Part shown: positions 1-8,307 of the stretch, one piece after another
Layout: the number at the start of each line of letters is the position of its first letter
How positions within the stretch are numbered: the stretch's first letter is position 1
Assembly: GCF_018006725.1 (NCBI RefSeq)
Contig: NZ_JAGMXV010000010.1
Coordinates: 1-49,646 of the forward strand
Direction: 5' to 3'
DNA length: 49,646 nt
Source of the DNA: Rhizorhabdus sp.
Lineage (GTDB): Bacteria > Pseudomonadota > Alphaproteobacteria > Sphingomonadales > Sphingomonadaceae
The notes under the pieces: generated by a model
The model's database searches: none
Told to the model about the DNA's origin: nothing
What the model saw: only the letters and a program-made list of their open reading frames with translations
Translations under genes and position numbers: made by a program

Positions 1-63
1 GCCGGCCTCCTGCTCCCGCAGGATCCCGATGATCTGCTCTTCCGTGAACCTTGATCGCTTCAT
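1..63 (-). CDS. IS3-family transposase OrfA, N-terminal fragment
   Basis: The first 21 codons of a transposase OrfA are visible on the minus strand, starting at the ATG at 61-63 and cut by the window edge. The peptide begins MKRSRFTEEQIIGILREQEA, the typical start of the helix-turn-helix OrfA of IS3-family elements, which binds the terminal repeats. OrfB, the DDE catalytic subunit, would lie outside the window to the left. Confidence 0.85.
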   Translation of the reverse strand, partial: MKRSRFTEEQIIGILREQEAG

Positions 64-126
64 TCGTCCGTCCTTTGGTCGGGCGGACTCTAGCTATTCC
101 TGGCTGAGTTTCAGGGGGTCACGTCA
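1..126 (-). mobile_element. IS3-family insertion sequence, left end (partial)
   Basis: On the minus strand the terminal inverted repeat begins at position 126 with TGACGTGACCCCC and the element continues out of the window to the left. The first transposase gene starts 63 bp inside. The right edge of the window (49521-49646) starts with the same 13 bases and shares further blocks (CTCA.CCAG, AGAGTCC), as the two imperfect inverted repeats of one IS3-family element would. The IS boundary could be 5 bp further in (position 121), because TGACCCCC alone also fits an IS3-type end. Confidence 0.8.
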
Positions 127-172
127 GCGGTTATCCTGCGCAAGCGCGGAAAGCCGTTTGATTGCGAGCGTT

Positions 173-208
173 GATTCCATATTTCCATGTTTATGGAATT
201 ATGGAATC
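173..208. repeat. nested inverted repeat next to the IS end
   Basis: GATTCCAT (173-180) is repeated as ATGGAATC (201-208), and inside it TTCCAT (183-188) pairs with ATGGAA (193-198). The AT-rich nested dyad lies in the 105 bp between the IS end and the convergent gene end at 232. It looks like an operator for a gene to the left that the IS has separated from its promoter. No such gene is visible. Confidence 0.5.
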
Positions 209-226
209 GCGTCAAGCATAATTGCC

Positions 227-244
227 GAGCCTCAAAAGAGGCTC
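227..244 (-). terminator. hairpin spanning a stop codon
   Basis: Inverted repeat GAGCCTC-4-GAGGCTC, with the TGA stop of the 107-residue gene inside the structure. There is no clear T-tract after the stem, so it may act as a weak terminator or as a 3' end stabiliser. Confidence 0.5.
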
Positions 245-555
245 AGCTGTCGTGAAGATTCGACATGGGCTTTCCATTCTTTCGACCGCGCCATGTGGTC
301 GAGCCAAGCCGTGACATAGGCCACTGGGCCTCCGGCTTCATCGATATCGTTGCAGCCGGTGAAGTGGGAGCGATAGCCGGTTTCGGTGATCGGCAGCGGC
401 GCCTTCTCGGGACTGATCGAGCGGATTTCCAGGTGAGCGGTCGTCACCTTGGCGAAGTCCTCCCCCATGTTCAGCCAGTCGGGTTCGTAGCTAACCAGGA
501 TGGTGATGCCTTCCCAGTCGAGGGTAGTGGTCGTCATGTTGCGTTGGTCGGTCAT
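232..555 (-). CDS. hypothetical protein of mobile-element type
   Basis: A 107-residue soluble protein of unknown function, acidic in the middle, without signal peptide or membrane segment. It contains TTTTLDWEGITILVSYEPDW near the N-terminus. Small proteins of this kind accompany ArdC-like and DUF736 genes on alphaproteobacterial plasmids (recalled, not checked). The ATG at 555 is preceded by GGGAG at good spacing. An alternative start is the second Met at codon 7. Its upstream leader carries a hairpin and a 33-bp element (666-698) also found at the same distance from the ArdC-like gene at 33.1-34.0 kb, suggesting co-regulation. Confidence 0.6.
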   Translation of the reverse strand: MTDQRNMTTTTLDWEGITILVSYEPDWLNMGEDFAKVTTAHLEIRSISPEKAPLPITETGYRSHFTGCNDIDEAGGPVAYVTAWLDHMARSKEWKAHVESSRQLSLF

Positions 556-876
556 GGCTTGCTCCCGTGTTGCGCCGGATGGCGCGGTGGACGAGAGCGC
601 CCCGCCGTTCGCAGGGGCCTGATGGGAACAGGCCGCGCGTCAGCGCGCCGGCCGGCCGGGGCTGTAGCTGCACGCAGCTTTGCGGAGGAAGCGGGCCGCC
701 TTGGACATCCGGCGCGAACGTCGAGGTTTCGTCCTACCACCGCGCATCGGGCGACGGCGGATGCAGCGATCCGATCCCGCAATGCACACCATCTCATGTG
801 ATGGGCATCATCGGCTGACATCGACGACGATGAGGTCGCGGAAGATGGGCGCGGCGGCGAACCGCCGCGCCACTAC
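556..876. other. intergenic leader region, no gene seen
   Basis: These 321 bp hold no convincing gene. The half next to the 107-residue gene contains GC-rich hairpins, one around 632-650, followed by the 33-bp element at 666-698. The remaining stretch up to the czcA stop at 877 shows nothing recognisable. Confidence 0.5.
666..698 (-). repeat. 33-bp leader element, copy 1
   Basis: This stretch matches 34100-34132 at 28 of 33 positions (core GCGGAGGAAGCG, preceded by AGCTGCACG). It lies 111 bp from the start codon of the 107-residue gene. The other copy lies 112 bp from the ArdC-like start codon. In both leaders a GC-rich hairpin of the form GCGC-loop-GCGC lies between the element and the gene. 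Confidence 0.6.
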
Positions 877-3800
877 TTAGGCACTCTCCGAGGTGAGGCT
901 GCCGGTCGCTCGCTCTTTGCGGAACGGCAGCAACAGTCGGGAGATAGCTGGCAGCACGAAGAGGGTTAGCGCTGTCGCGGTGATCAACCCTCCGATCACC
1001 ACGATAGCCAGGGGCTTCTGCACCTCTGCACCCGTCCCGTGCGCCAGCGCCATCGGCACGAAGCCAAGGGCCGGTACGAGGCCCGTAACGATGACCGGCC
1101 GCACCCGCTGCATCACGCCTTCATGGATGGCGTCCTCAAGCGGCAGCCCTAGGGCACGGTGCTGCAAGATACTGGTCATCACGACCAGCCCGTTCAGCAC
1201 CGCCACACCGGAAAGGCAGACGAAGCCGACGGCTGCGGAGATGGAGAATGGCATGCCCGTGAGCACCAAGCTGAACACCCCGCCGGCGAGCGCCAGCGGC
1301 ACCGCCGTGAAGACGGCTATGGCCGGTGCGAACCCTCCAAGGGCGAGGTAGAGCACGCCGAAGATCAGCACGAAGCAGATGGGCACGACGATGCTCATGC
1401 GCTGGGAGGCGGCGGCCAGGTTCTCAAACTGGCCTCCCCAGACCACCCAGGACCCGGCGGGTAGGTTCACCTCGGCCTTCACGCGTCGCTGGGCCTCGGC
1501 AACGAAGGAGCCCAGATCGCGTCCGCGCACATTGGCTTGCACCACGATGCGGCGCTTGCCGTCCTCTCGGCTGACTTGGTTCAAGCCCTCGGTGAACTCA
1601 AAGCGCGCGAGTTCGCGCAAGGGCACCGCACCACGACCATGTGCGCCTTCGCCGGGGAGAAGCACCGGCAATGCACCGAGCGCATCGAGGTCGTCGCGCT
1701 GCGCGGCGGGCACGCGCACCACCACATCGAAACGACGATCGCCTTCAAAGACCAGGCCTGCTTCGCGCCCGCCCATGGCAGTGGCGATGGTGTCAGCCAC
1801 CTCCGTGACCGTGAGGCCGTAGCGCGCGATGGCGGCACGGTCGAACTGGATGTCGAGGGTGGGGAAGCCCTCGGTTTGTTCGACGCGCAGATCGGCAACG
1901 CCATCGATCTTCTGCAGGACGCTTGCGACCTGTGCGGCGGTGCGGCTCATCGTATCGAGATCATCGCCGTAGATCTTCACGGCGACGTCGCCGCGCACCC
2001 CGGCGATGAGCTCGTTGAAGCGCATCTGAATGGGTTGGGTGAGTTCGTAGTTGTTGCCGACCAAGGTTGCCATCTTGGCCTCGATGCGCTCCAGCACGTC
2101 GGCCTTGCTGTCGACGCCGTCCGGCCATTCCGACTTGGGCTTCAGCATGATGAAGCTATCGGATGCGTTGGGCGGCATCGGGTCGGTGGCGACTTCGGCG
2201 GTGCCGGTCTTCGAAAAAACCATCGCCACTTCCGGCAGCGTCGAGAGTGCGCGCTCGACCTGCATCTGCATCGCGTTGGACTGCGTCAGGGAAGTCGAGG
2301 GGATGCGCACGACTTGAGCGGCCACGTCCCGTTCGTCGAGTTGTGGGATGAACTCGCGACCGAGAAATCCAAAGAGCATGCCCGCGAGCGCAAACACGGC
2401 GAGCCCTGCCAGGATGAAGGGCCACGGGCGGAGGATCGCCTGTCGCAGTTGCGGCTCGTAATGGCGTTTGAACCAGCGCAGCGGTTTCACCTCGGTCTCG
2501 GCGACTTTGCCCGAGACGAGGATCGCCACCATTGCCGGGACAAAGGTGAGCGACAGGACGAAGGCGGCCGCAAGCGCGAGCATCAAGGTGACTGCCATAG
2601 GAGCGAACATCTTGCCTTCGACACCGGAGAAGGTGAGCAGCGGCGCGAAAACGAGGAAGATGATCACCTGGCCGAACACGGTCGGGCGGATCATTTCGCG
2701 GGAAGCTTCGACGACCTCACTCATCCGTTCGGACAGGTTGAGCAATCGCCCTTCGTGATGCTGTCGTTCGGCGAGACGCCGGAGGCAGTTCTCGATCACG
2801 ATGACTGCGCCATCGACAATCAGCCCGAAATCAAGCGCGCCCAGGCTCATCAAATTGCCGGAGACATGCAGCCCATTCATGCCGATGGCGGTCATCAACA
2901 TGGAGAAGGGGATCACCAGCGTCGCGATGATGGCGGCGCGGACATTCCCCAGCAACAGAAAGAGTGCAACGACGACGAGAAGAGCGCCCTCGGTGAGGTT
3001 GCGTTGGACCGTGGCGATGGTGGCATTGACGAGTTTGCTGCGGTCATAGACCGGCTTGGCGACGACACCGGCCGGCAGCGATGAAGCGATGGAATCGAGT
3101 TTCTCTGATACGGCGCGCGCAACCGTCCGGCTGTTCTCCCCGGTCAGCATGAGCGCGGTCCCGATCACGACTTCCTGGCCGTTCTTGGAAGCGGCGCCGG
3201 TGCGCAGCTCGCCGCCGGAACGCACGGTCGCAATATCCCGCACGGCGATACCGATGCCGCCGCGGGTGGCGACGATGGCGCGTTCGATTTCGTCGATGGA
3301 CCGGATGCGGGCATCAGCGCGTACCAGGTAGGCTTCACCGCCCCGTTCAAGGAAGTTGGCGCCAACCGAGAGGTTGGTTTGCTCTAGCGCTTCGGCGAGT
3401 TCGGTGAAGGAGATGCCGTAGGCGGCAAGCTTCACCGGATCGGGTTCGACCACGTACTGCTTCTCGAAGCCGCCAATGGAATCGAGCCCGGCGACACCGG
3501 AGACCGTGCGTAGCTGGGGTCGGATGATCCAGTCCTGCACGGTGCGCAGATAAGCGGCCTGCGCGGTGGCGTCGGTCAGCCGATCGCCTTCCACGGTCAG
3601 GAACGATCCGTCGGATTGCCAGCCGGGTTTCCCGTCGACGACACGCGCACCTCGGCCGCCCGGATGGGTGAACTCGACGGCGTACATGAAGACCTCGCCC
3701 AAGCCGGTGCTGACCGGGCCCAATTGGGGCTCCGCACCAGACGGCAGTCCTTCCTTGGCCTGGCCCAGTCGCTCAGCGACCTGCGCACGCGCAAAATAGA

Positions 3801-4107
3801 GATCGGTCGATTCCTTAAAGACGACGGTGACCTGGCTGAAGCCGTTGCGCGAGATGGAGCGAGTCCCCTCCAAACCGGGAATTCCGGCAAGGGCGGTTTC
3901 GATCGGAAACGTCACACGCTTCTCGACCTCGACCGGACCCAACGACGGTGCAAGGGTGTTGATTTGCACCTGTTTGTTGGTGATGTCGGGCACCGCATCG
4001 ATCGGCAGCCGCGTTAGTTGGAATGCGCCGTAGACGGCGACGACGAGGGTGAGGACGACGATGAGCCATCGCGCCCGTACGACGAGGAAGAGAAGCCGCT
4101 CAATCAT
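877..4107 (-). CDS. czcA: CzcA-type heavy-metal RND efflux pump
   Basis: A 1076-residue inner-membrane proton/metal antiporter, full length for the HME-RND family. An N-terminal membrane helix (about residues 10-30) and the transmembrane block near 370-560 are clear. The proton-relay motif of CzcA-type pumps, DFGLIVDGAVIVIEN, lies at residues 426-440 in TM4. The three-methionine copper path of CusA is absent, which points to Zn/Cd/Co/Ni rather than Cu/Ag. The start overlaps the end of the adaptor gene by 8 bp, so it is the last gene of a CDF-small protein-czcC-czcB-czcA operon running leftward. The exact metal is an inference. Confidence 0.92.
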   Translation of the reverse strand: MIERLLFLVVRARWLIVVLTLVVAVYGAFQLTRLPIDAVPDITNKQVQINTLAPSLGPVEVEKRVTFPIETALAGIPGLEGTRSISRNGFSQVTVVFKESTDLYFARAQVAERLGQAKEGLPSGAEPQLGPVSTGLGEVFMYAVEFTHPGGRGARVVDGKPGWQSDGSFLTVEGDRLTDATAQAAYLRTVQDWIIRPQLRTVSGVAGLDSIGGFEKQYVVEPDPVKLAAYGISFTELAEALEQTNLSVGANFLERGGEAYLVRADARIRSIDEIERAIVATRGGIGIAVRDIATVRSGGELRTGAASKNGQEVVIGTALMLTGENSRTVARAVSEKLDSIASSLPAGVVAKPVYDRSKLVNATIATVQRNLTEGALLVVVALFLLLGNVRAAIIATLVIPFSMLMTAIGMNGLHVSGNLMSLGALDFGLIVDGAVIVIENCLRRLAERQHHEGRLLNLSERMSEVVEASREMIRPTVFGQVIIFLVFAPLLTFSGVEGKMFAPMAVTLMLALAAAFVLSLTFVPAMVAILVSGKVAETEVKPLRWFKRHYEPQLRQAILRPWPFILAGLAVFALAGMLFGFLGREFIPQLDERDVAAQVVRIPSTSLTQSNAMQMQVERALSTLPEVAMVFSKTGTAEVATDPMPPNASDSFIMLKPKSEWPDGVDSKADVLERIEAKMATLVGNNYELTQPIQMRFNELIAGVRGDVAVKIYGDDLDTMSRTAAQVASVLQKIDGVADLRVEQTEGFPTLDIQFDRAAIARYGLTVTEVADTIATAMGGREAGLVFEGDRRFDVVVRVPAAQRDDLDALGALPVLLPGEGAHGRGAVPLRELARFEFTEGLNQVSREDGKRRIVVQANVRGRDLGSFVAEAQRRVKAEVNLPAGSWVVWGGQFENLAAASQRMSIVVPICFVLIFGVLYLALGGFAPAIAVFTAVPLALAGGVFSLVLTGMPFSISAAVGFVCLSGVAVLNGLVVMTSILQHRALGLPLEDAIHEGVMQRVRPVIVTGLVPALGFVPMALAHGTGAEVQKPLAIVVIGGLITATALTLFVLPAISRLLLPFRKERATGSLTSESA

Positions 4108-5257
4108 CGTGGCTGGCCTCCGCCTTGCCGAGTTCGGCTTTGAGGAGAAAGGCCCCCCGTGTCGCGACGACCTGGCCGGGCTTTAGGCCCTGCAGGATTT
4201 CGGCGCGGCCACCGCTGCGGCGACCGACTGTCACCTGTTGCGCACGGAACCCGTTGGTGGTGCGCACAAACACAACGGAGAGTCCCTCGACGGTCTGTAC
4301 CGCTTCGTCGGGCACCACGATGCCGGCGGGACCGGCAAGCTTGGGGGTGATGCGAACCTGGAGAAGTTGACCCGCTTGCAGCGCCGATGGGTCGACCACC
4401 GTCAGCACGACCGTCGCTGAACGGGTGGTTTCATCGAGCCCGGGCGTGACCGATCGCACGGTCGCCGCAACGGTTGTTCCGTTTCCGAGTTCGATCACCG
4501 CTGCATCGCCTGGCGTGATCCGGCGTGCGTCTGCTCCTGCCACCGCCGCTTCGATTTGAATGCGACGCGGATCACCGACACGGAAGAGTTCGGCGTTGGG
4601 TTCGACGAAGGCTCCGAGCTGCGCTGGTGCTGCAGTGATCCTGCCGCTAATCGGGCTCGAGACGACGACGGATCGACCATCACCGGACACGCGTGCTGCA
4701 CCGGCCGCCGTGCGCGCGCGCCGTGCTTCAGCCTCGGCGGCCGCGGCTTCCGCACGGGCCGCGTCAAGGTCTTGCCGCGGGCTTACGCCCTGACCGAACA
4801 GCCGCTCTTCACGAGCAAGTTGTTGCCGCGCCAACGCGGCCTTAGCGGACGCCACCGAACGATCGGCGGCGATGCTTGCTGCATCCGCGCTTTCGACGAG
4901 GGCGATGGTTTCACCGGCGCGAACCGGATCACCGACACGTTTGAAGATGCGGGTGACGGAGCCGTTCACACGAGCGGTCAACACCGCCTGCCCGTCGGGC
5001 GCGGCCTCGACGCTCGCCTGGGCGAGGATCTCGCCCGCGAGGCCACTCGCTGCAACCGGTTGCACGGCGATGCCGGCGGCGGACAACTTCGCGGCGTCCA
5101 TGACAATGACGCCCGCCTCCCCGTGTTCTTCGCCATGCTCTTCGCCGGCTTCGGTCGTGGCGGCAGGCTTAGCGGTCGTGAGTTTGGCGGCGGTGAAGCC
5201 GATACCGAGCGCGGCCAGGATGGCTGCACCCCCGAGCAGATACTGGCGGGACGTCAT
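4100..5257 (-). CDS. czcB: CzcB-type membrane fusion adaptor
   Basis: A 385-residue periplasmic adaptor joining the CzcA pump to the CzcC channel. It has an N-terminal membrane anchor (about 7-25), a short His/Glu-rich stretch (EEHGEEHGE) that may bind metal, a biotinyl-lipoyl/coiled-coil region with Ala/Arg-rich helices (about 120-200), and beta-barrel and membrane-proximal domains toward the C-terminus ending near a GLKPGQVVATRGAFLLKAEL block typical of the family. The start overlaps the czcC stop by 4 bp (ATGA), indicating translational coupling. Confidence 0.9.
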   Translation of the reverse strand: MTSRQYLLGGAAILAALGIGFTAAKLTTAKPAATTEAGEEHGEEHGEAGVIVMDAAKLSAAGIAVQPVAASGLAGEILAQASVEAAPDGQAVLTARVNGSVTRIFKRVGDPVRAGETIALVESADAASIAADRSVASAKAALARQQLAREERLFGQGVSPRQDLDAARAEAAAAEAEARRARTAAGAARVSGDGRSVVVSSPISGRITAAPAQLGAFVEPNAELFRVGDPRRIQIEAAVAGADARRITPGDAAVIELGNGTTVAATVRSVTPGLDETTRSATVVLTVVDPSALQAGQLLQVRITPKLAGPAGIVVPDEAVQTVEGLSVVFVRTTNGFRAQQVTVGRRSGGRAEILQGLKPGQVVATRGAFLLKAELGKAEASHDD

Positions 5258-6531
5258 AGCGGTTCTCCGTACGGCGCGCGGCCTTGCAGCCGGGCCAGCC
5301 CGGCTTGCGCGCGCACGCGGGCCAGCTGGGCATCGATGGTGGTGAGACGGGCCGCAGCGAACGTGCGTCGCGCGGTGATGACTTCACTCAAGGGCAGCTT
5401 GCCACCCTCGTAGCCGATACGGGTCAGGCGGTAGGCTTCGGCAGCGGCCTCTTCACCTTCACGGGCAGCGGCGACCCTGCTTTCGGCGGCTTCAAGCTGA
5501 CTAGTGGCGACGCGGGCATCCGCCGTGGCGTCGAGCTGGGCGGCGCGAAGCCGAGCTTCCGCTGCGCTGAGCACAGCCTGCGCCGCCTGGACGTTGCCTT
5601 TGTTGCGATCGAACAATGGCAGCGGCATGGAAACACCGGCGACCAGTGCCGAACTGTCGTCTTCTCCGAAGCGGCGCACGCCGACCGACGCCGTCACGTC
5701 CGGTGCGCCGGCCATGCGCTCGACACGCACGCGCCGCGCAGCGGCTTCGCGCTCCGCTTGGGCCGTCGATACGGCCGGGGTCGTCAGCGTATCGAGTGCC
5801 AGCTGCGATGGCAGCTGAGCTGGTATGTCGAGCACCGACGCGGATAACGAGGTGAAGGGCACGGGCGAACCCGACATCGCCGTCAGGCGTGCGAGGCTGG
5901 TGTCACGCTCGACCTTGGCGGCATCGCGATCGGCCTTCGCGGCGCTGACAGCGGCGCGGGCTTGAACGATGCGAACTTCCGCCTCGCGTCCTGCTTCGAC
6001 CAGGGCCTTGGCGACGCGCTCATCGTCGAGGGCGAGTTTGAGAGCATCTTCGGCGAGGGCGTAACGGCGCTCGGCTGCTTCCGCCTCGGCGTAGGCGACG
6101 GCGAGATCGTAGGCGAAATCGGCGCGGGCTTGCGTGAACTTCGCTTGCGCCGCGACGATTTGGGCGTCGCCAGCGGCGATGCGTGCGCCGCGTTTGCCGG
6201 GCCATTCGAGCGGCTGGCCGATGGCGAAGGTGGTCTCAGCCCCTTGCATCCCCTGGTAGGGGCCGCGGCCGGAGAAATTCTCGATCTCGACGCTAGCTTC
6301 CGGATTGGGCCGCTCACCCGCTTGGGTGCGAAAACCTTGTGCCTGAGCAATGCCCGCGCGCGCCTCAGCAAGACGCGGCGCGTCGGTCTCGGCTTGGATC
6401 AGCAAGGCCGAATAGGTCGGTGCTGGATCAGCCAGCGCCGACGTACCGCACAAGATCGCGGCGAGAACCGCGATGGATGCGGTTCGAGGGAGGGCTGCTT
6501 TGCGCAGCCGTCCCGCATGGATGAAAGACAT
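5254..6531 (-). CDS. czcC: CzcC-type outer-membrane channel (TolC family)
   Basis: A 425-residue outer-membrane efflux protein. It has a signal peptide (about residues 1-35, ending SALADP) and two repeats of long Ala/Glu/Arg-rich helices characteristic of TolC-like channels. I chose the ATG at 6531 because AGGGG lies just upstream and the signal peptide then starts the protein. The reading frame stays open further upstream but without protein-like sequence. It would form the outer-membrane exit of the CzcCBA complex, with czcB overlapping its end. Confidence 0.88.
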   Translation of the reverse strand: MSFIHAGRLRKAALPRTASIAVLAAILCGTSALADPAPTYSALLIQAETDAPRLAEARAGIAQAQGFRTQAGERPNPEASVEIENFSGRGPYQGMQGAETTFAIGQPLEWPGKRGARIAAGDAQIVAAQAKFTQARADFAYDLAVAYAEAEAAERRYALAEDALKLALDDERVAKALVEAGREAEVRIVQARAAVSAAKADRDAAKVERDTSLARLTAMSGSPVPFTSLSASVLDIPAQLPSQLALDTLTTPAVSTAQAEREAAARRVRVERMAGAPDVTASVGVRRFGEDDSSALVAGVSMPLPLFDRNKGNVQAAQAVLSAAEARLRAAQLDATADARVATSQLEAAESRVAAAREGEEAAAEAYRLTRIGYEGGKLPLSEVITARRTFAAARLTTIDAQLARVRAQAGLARLQGRAPYGEPL

Positions 6532-6583
6532 AGCTATCCCCTGCGTGTGAAATGACGAGCGGCGCGCACGAAGGCGCGGTACG

Positions 6584-6928
6584 TCACACGCGGGGTGGGC
6601 GTTCCAGTCCGAAGAGTGGTGCTGCAGGCAGGAAGCGTTGTGCGTTCGGCATCCACGTGGAGCGTTGGATGACCGGTTCACTCAGGCTCGTCGTGGGCGG
6701 CGGGGCGGCAAAGCCGTGACCATGACAATGGGCCGCGCAGCCGTGCAGGCCACCAGACTTATCTCCATGATCTTCGTGGTCATCCAGGACCGAGGTCTGC
6801 TGCGCGAGTTCAGCGGGATGGATCGGCTCGAACGCGTGCGCCGTCGTCAAAAGCAGAAAGCTCGACGCGACGATCACGGCGAGGATCGCCATGAACCGTT
6901 TCGCATGCTGTCGAGCTCGCCAAATCAT
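6584..6928 (-). CDS. small secreted Cys/His protein, CzcI-like position
   Basis: A 114-residue protein with a signal peptide or anchor (about 12-32), a periplasmic segment with DDHEDHGDKSGGLHGCAAHC-type His/Cys residues, and the C-terminal ending FGLERPP. The start overlaps the stop of the CDF gene by 4 bp (ATGA). A similar small exported protein ending GLERPP precedes the second RND operon at 26744. The position just ahead of czcC matches small czcI-like accessory genes, but the role (metal binding or regulation) is inferred only from context. Confidence 0.7.
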   Translation of the reverse strand: MIWRARQHAKRFMAILAVIVASSFLLLTTAHAFEPIHPAELAQQTSVLDDHEDHGDKSGGLHGCAAHCHGHGFAAPPPTTSLSEPVIQRSTWMPNAQRFLPAAPLFGLERPPRV

Positions 6929-7605
6929 GTAGCGGCTCGGGTGGTTTTGAGTTCGGCCATCGCTTGGCGGATGATGCGCATGGAGGAGGTGAGGAACAAG
7001 CCTGCCATGATCGCCGCCACGCCGAGGTCGGCCCATTTAGTGCCGGTCACGGCGACGATACCGGCGGCTGCTAGCACGGCGACATTGCCGATCGCGTCGT
7101 TGCGCGAGCACAGCCATACAGAACGGACATTGGCGTCGCCGTCGCGATAGCGCAGCAACAGCAGTGCGGCGATGACATTGACCGCCAAGGCGGCGGCGCC
7201 CACGGCGCCCATGGCAATCGCTTCGGGCGTGCCTTCGAGGAAGGTCCGCCATAGCGAGGCACCGAGCACATAGGCGCCCATGACTGACAGGCTGATGCCT
7301 TTAGCGAGCGCCGCGCCGGCGCGCATACGAAGGCTCATGCCGAGGACGGCGAGGGTGATGCCATAGGTCAGGCTGTCAGCGAGAAAGTCCAGCGCGTCGG
7401 CTTGCAAGGCCATCGAGCCGGCGACCTGACCGGCGACGATCTCGACCAGAAACATCGCCGCGTTGAGGGCGATGACAATCCACAGCACGCGCTTGTACGC
7501 GGGCGAAGCGCCGTCGAACGCCGAGGCGACGTCACTGCAGCCGCAATCACCGGCGCGCGGGGTCGCGTCACAAGTGGTTGGAATCATTGCGCTTGAAGTT
7601 GCCAT
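6925..7605 (-). CDS. short CDF cation efflux transporter
   Basis: A 226-residue cation diffusion facilitator with six predicted membrane segments and no C-terminal cytoplasmic domain. Metal-site motifs are visible in TM2 (DALDFLADS, about residue 70) and TM5 (SRNDAIGN, about 165). The N-terminus has a Cys cluster (CDATPRAGDCGC) that may bind metal. The family exports Zn, Cd, Co or related ions by proton exchange. It is the first gene of the leftward Czc operon and is transcribed from the MerR-type promoter at 7612-7642, divergent from its regulator. It resembles the HMA-CDF protein at 10908-11768. Confidence 0.88.
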   Translation of the reverse strand: MATSSAMIPTTCDATPRAGDCGCSDVASAFDGASPAYKRVLWIVIALNAAMFLVEIVAGQVAGSMALQADALDFLADSLTYGITLAVLGMSLRMRAGAALAKGISLSVMGAYVLGASLWRTFLEGTPEAIAMGAVGAAALAVNVIAALLLLRYRDGDANVRSVWLCSRNDAIGNVAVLAAAGIVAVTGTKWADLGVAAIMAGLFLTSSMRIIRQAMAELKTTRAAT

Positions 7606-7611
7606 GGCGCG

Positions 7612-7642
7612 GTTCTACATCCTCTAGCCACTAGAGGATCAA
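7612..7642 (-). promoter_or_regulatory. MerR-type promoter/operator of the Czc operon
   Basis: On the minus strand: -35 TTGATC, a 19-bp spacer, -10 TAGAAC. The spacer is filled by the perfect dyad CCTCTAG-3-CTAGAGG (7621-7637). The over-long spacer with a central dyad is the hallmark of MerR-activated promoters. Confidence 0.8.
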
Positions 7643-7660
7643 GCATAAAGTGGAGGATGT

Positions 7661-8077
7661 GTGTTCAGCATCGGCGAGTTATCAAAACGCACTGGCGTGA
7701 AGGTCCCGACTATCCGCTTCTATGAGCAAGCGGGTCTGCTGCCCGAACCCCCGCGCACACAAGCCGGTCGCCGCCTCTACGGCACGGACGACGAACGGCG
7801 CCTGGCTTTCATCCGCCATACACGCGATCTTGGGTTCGAGATGGATGCACTGCGCGCGCTTCTCGAACTCTCCGATCAACCGGATCGTCCCTGTGGCGAA
7901 GTCGATGCGATCGCTCGTGCGCACCTGGCGGCCGTCGAAGCGAAAATCAGCCAGCTAACAGCACTGAAGGATGAGCTCGCCCGCATGGTGAAGAGTTGCT
8001 CGCATGGGCAAGTCTCGCATTGCCGGGTCATTGAGGCGCTGGCCGATCACAGGCGTTGTGACAGCATCAATCATTAA
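7661..8077 (+). CDS. MerR-family metal-responsive regulator (CadR/PbrR-like)
   Basis: A 138-residue MerR-type activator. The N-terminal winged helix starts IGELSKRTGVKVPTIRFYEQ, followed by the dimerisation helix and a metal loop. Cysteines lie at about residue 76 (RPCGEV) and in the C-terminal CSHGQVSHC motif, followed by RVIEALADH, the pattern of Cd/Pb/Zn sensors. The GTG start at 7661 follows GTGGAGGA at good spacing. It is divergent from the CDF-Czc operon and should twist the promoter at 7612-7642 open on metal binding. The exact metal cannot be read from the sequence. Confidence 0.88.
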   Translation: MFSIGELSKRTGVKVPTIRFYEQAGLLPEPPRTQAGRRLYGTDDERRLAFIRHTRDLGFEMDALRALLELSDQPDRPCGEVDAIARAHLAAVEAKISQLTALKDELARMVKSCSHGQVSHCRVIEALADHRRCDSINH

Positions 8078-8307
8078 CGAAATGCCGTCTGGGCCTGATC
8101 CGAATAAGGACGGAGCGGAAGCGAGCTTGGACCCACGCGCCGGCGATCAAGGTAAATCCCCCCATCCAAGCCTCTTGAGCGCGGGGCAATAAGCAGACCT
8201 CGAAGCGCCAGCTCCGGCTATTCGCAGGGCGAGTATCGAGGTGGATGGCAGCGGAATTATATGAGGCCTGTGGAACCTATTGAAGCTGAGGTGCAAGCAC
8301 TAGTCGC

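Noticed and set aside
1537..3084. A 515-codon open frame antisense to czcA
   Set aside because: It lies entirely within czcA on the other strand and has the His/Asp/Arg-rich composition of a GC-driven shadow frame.
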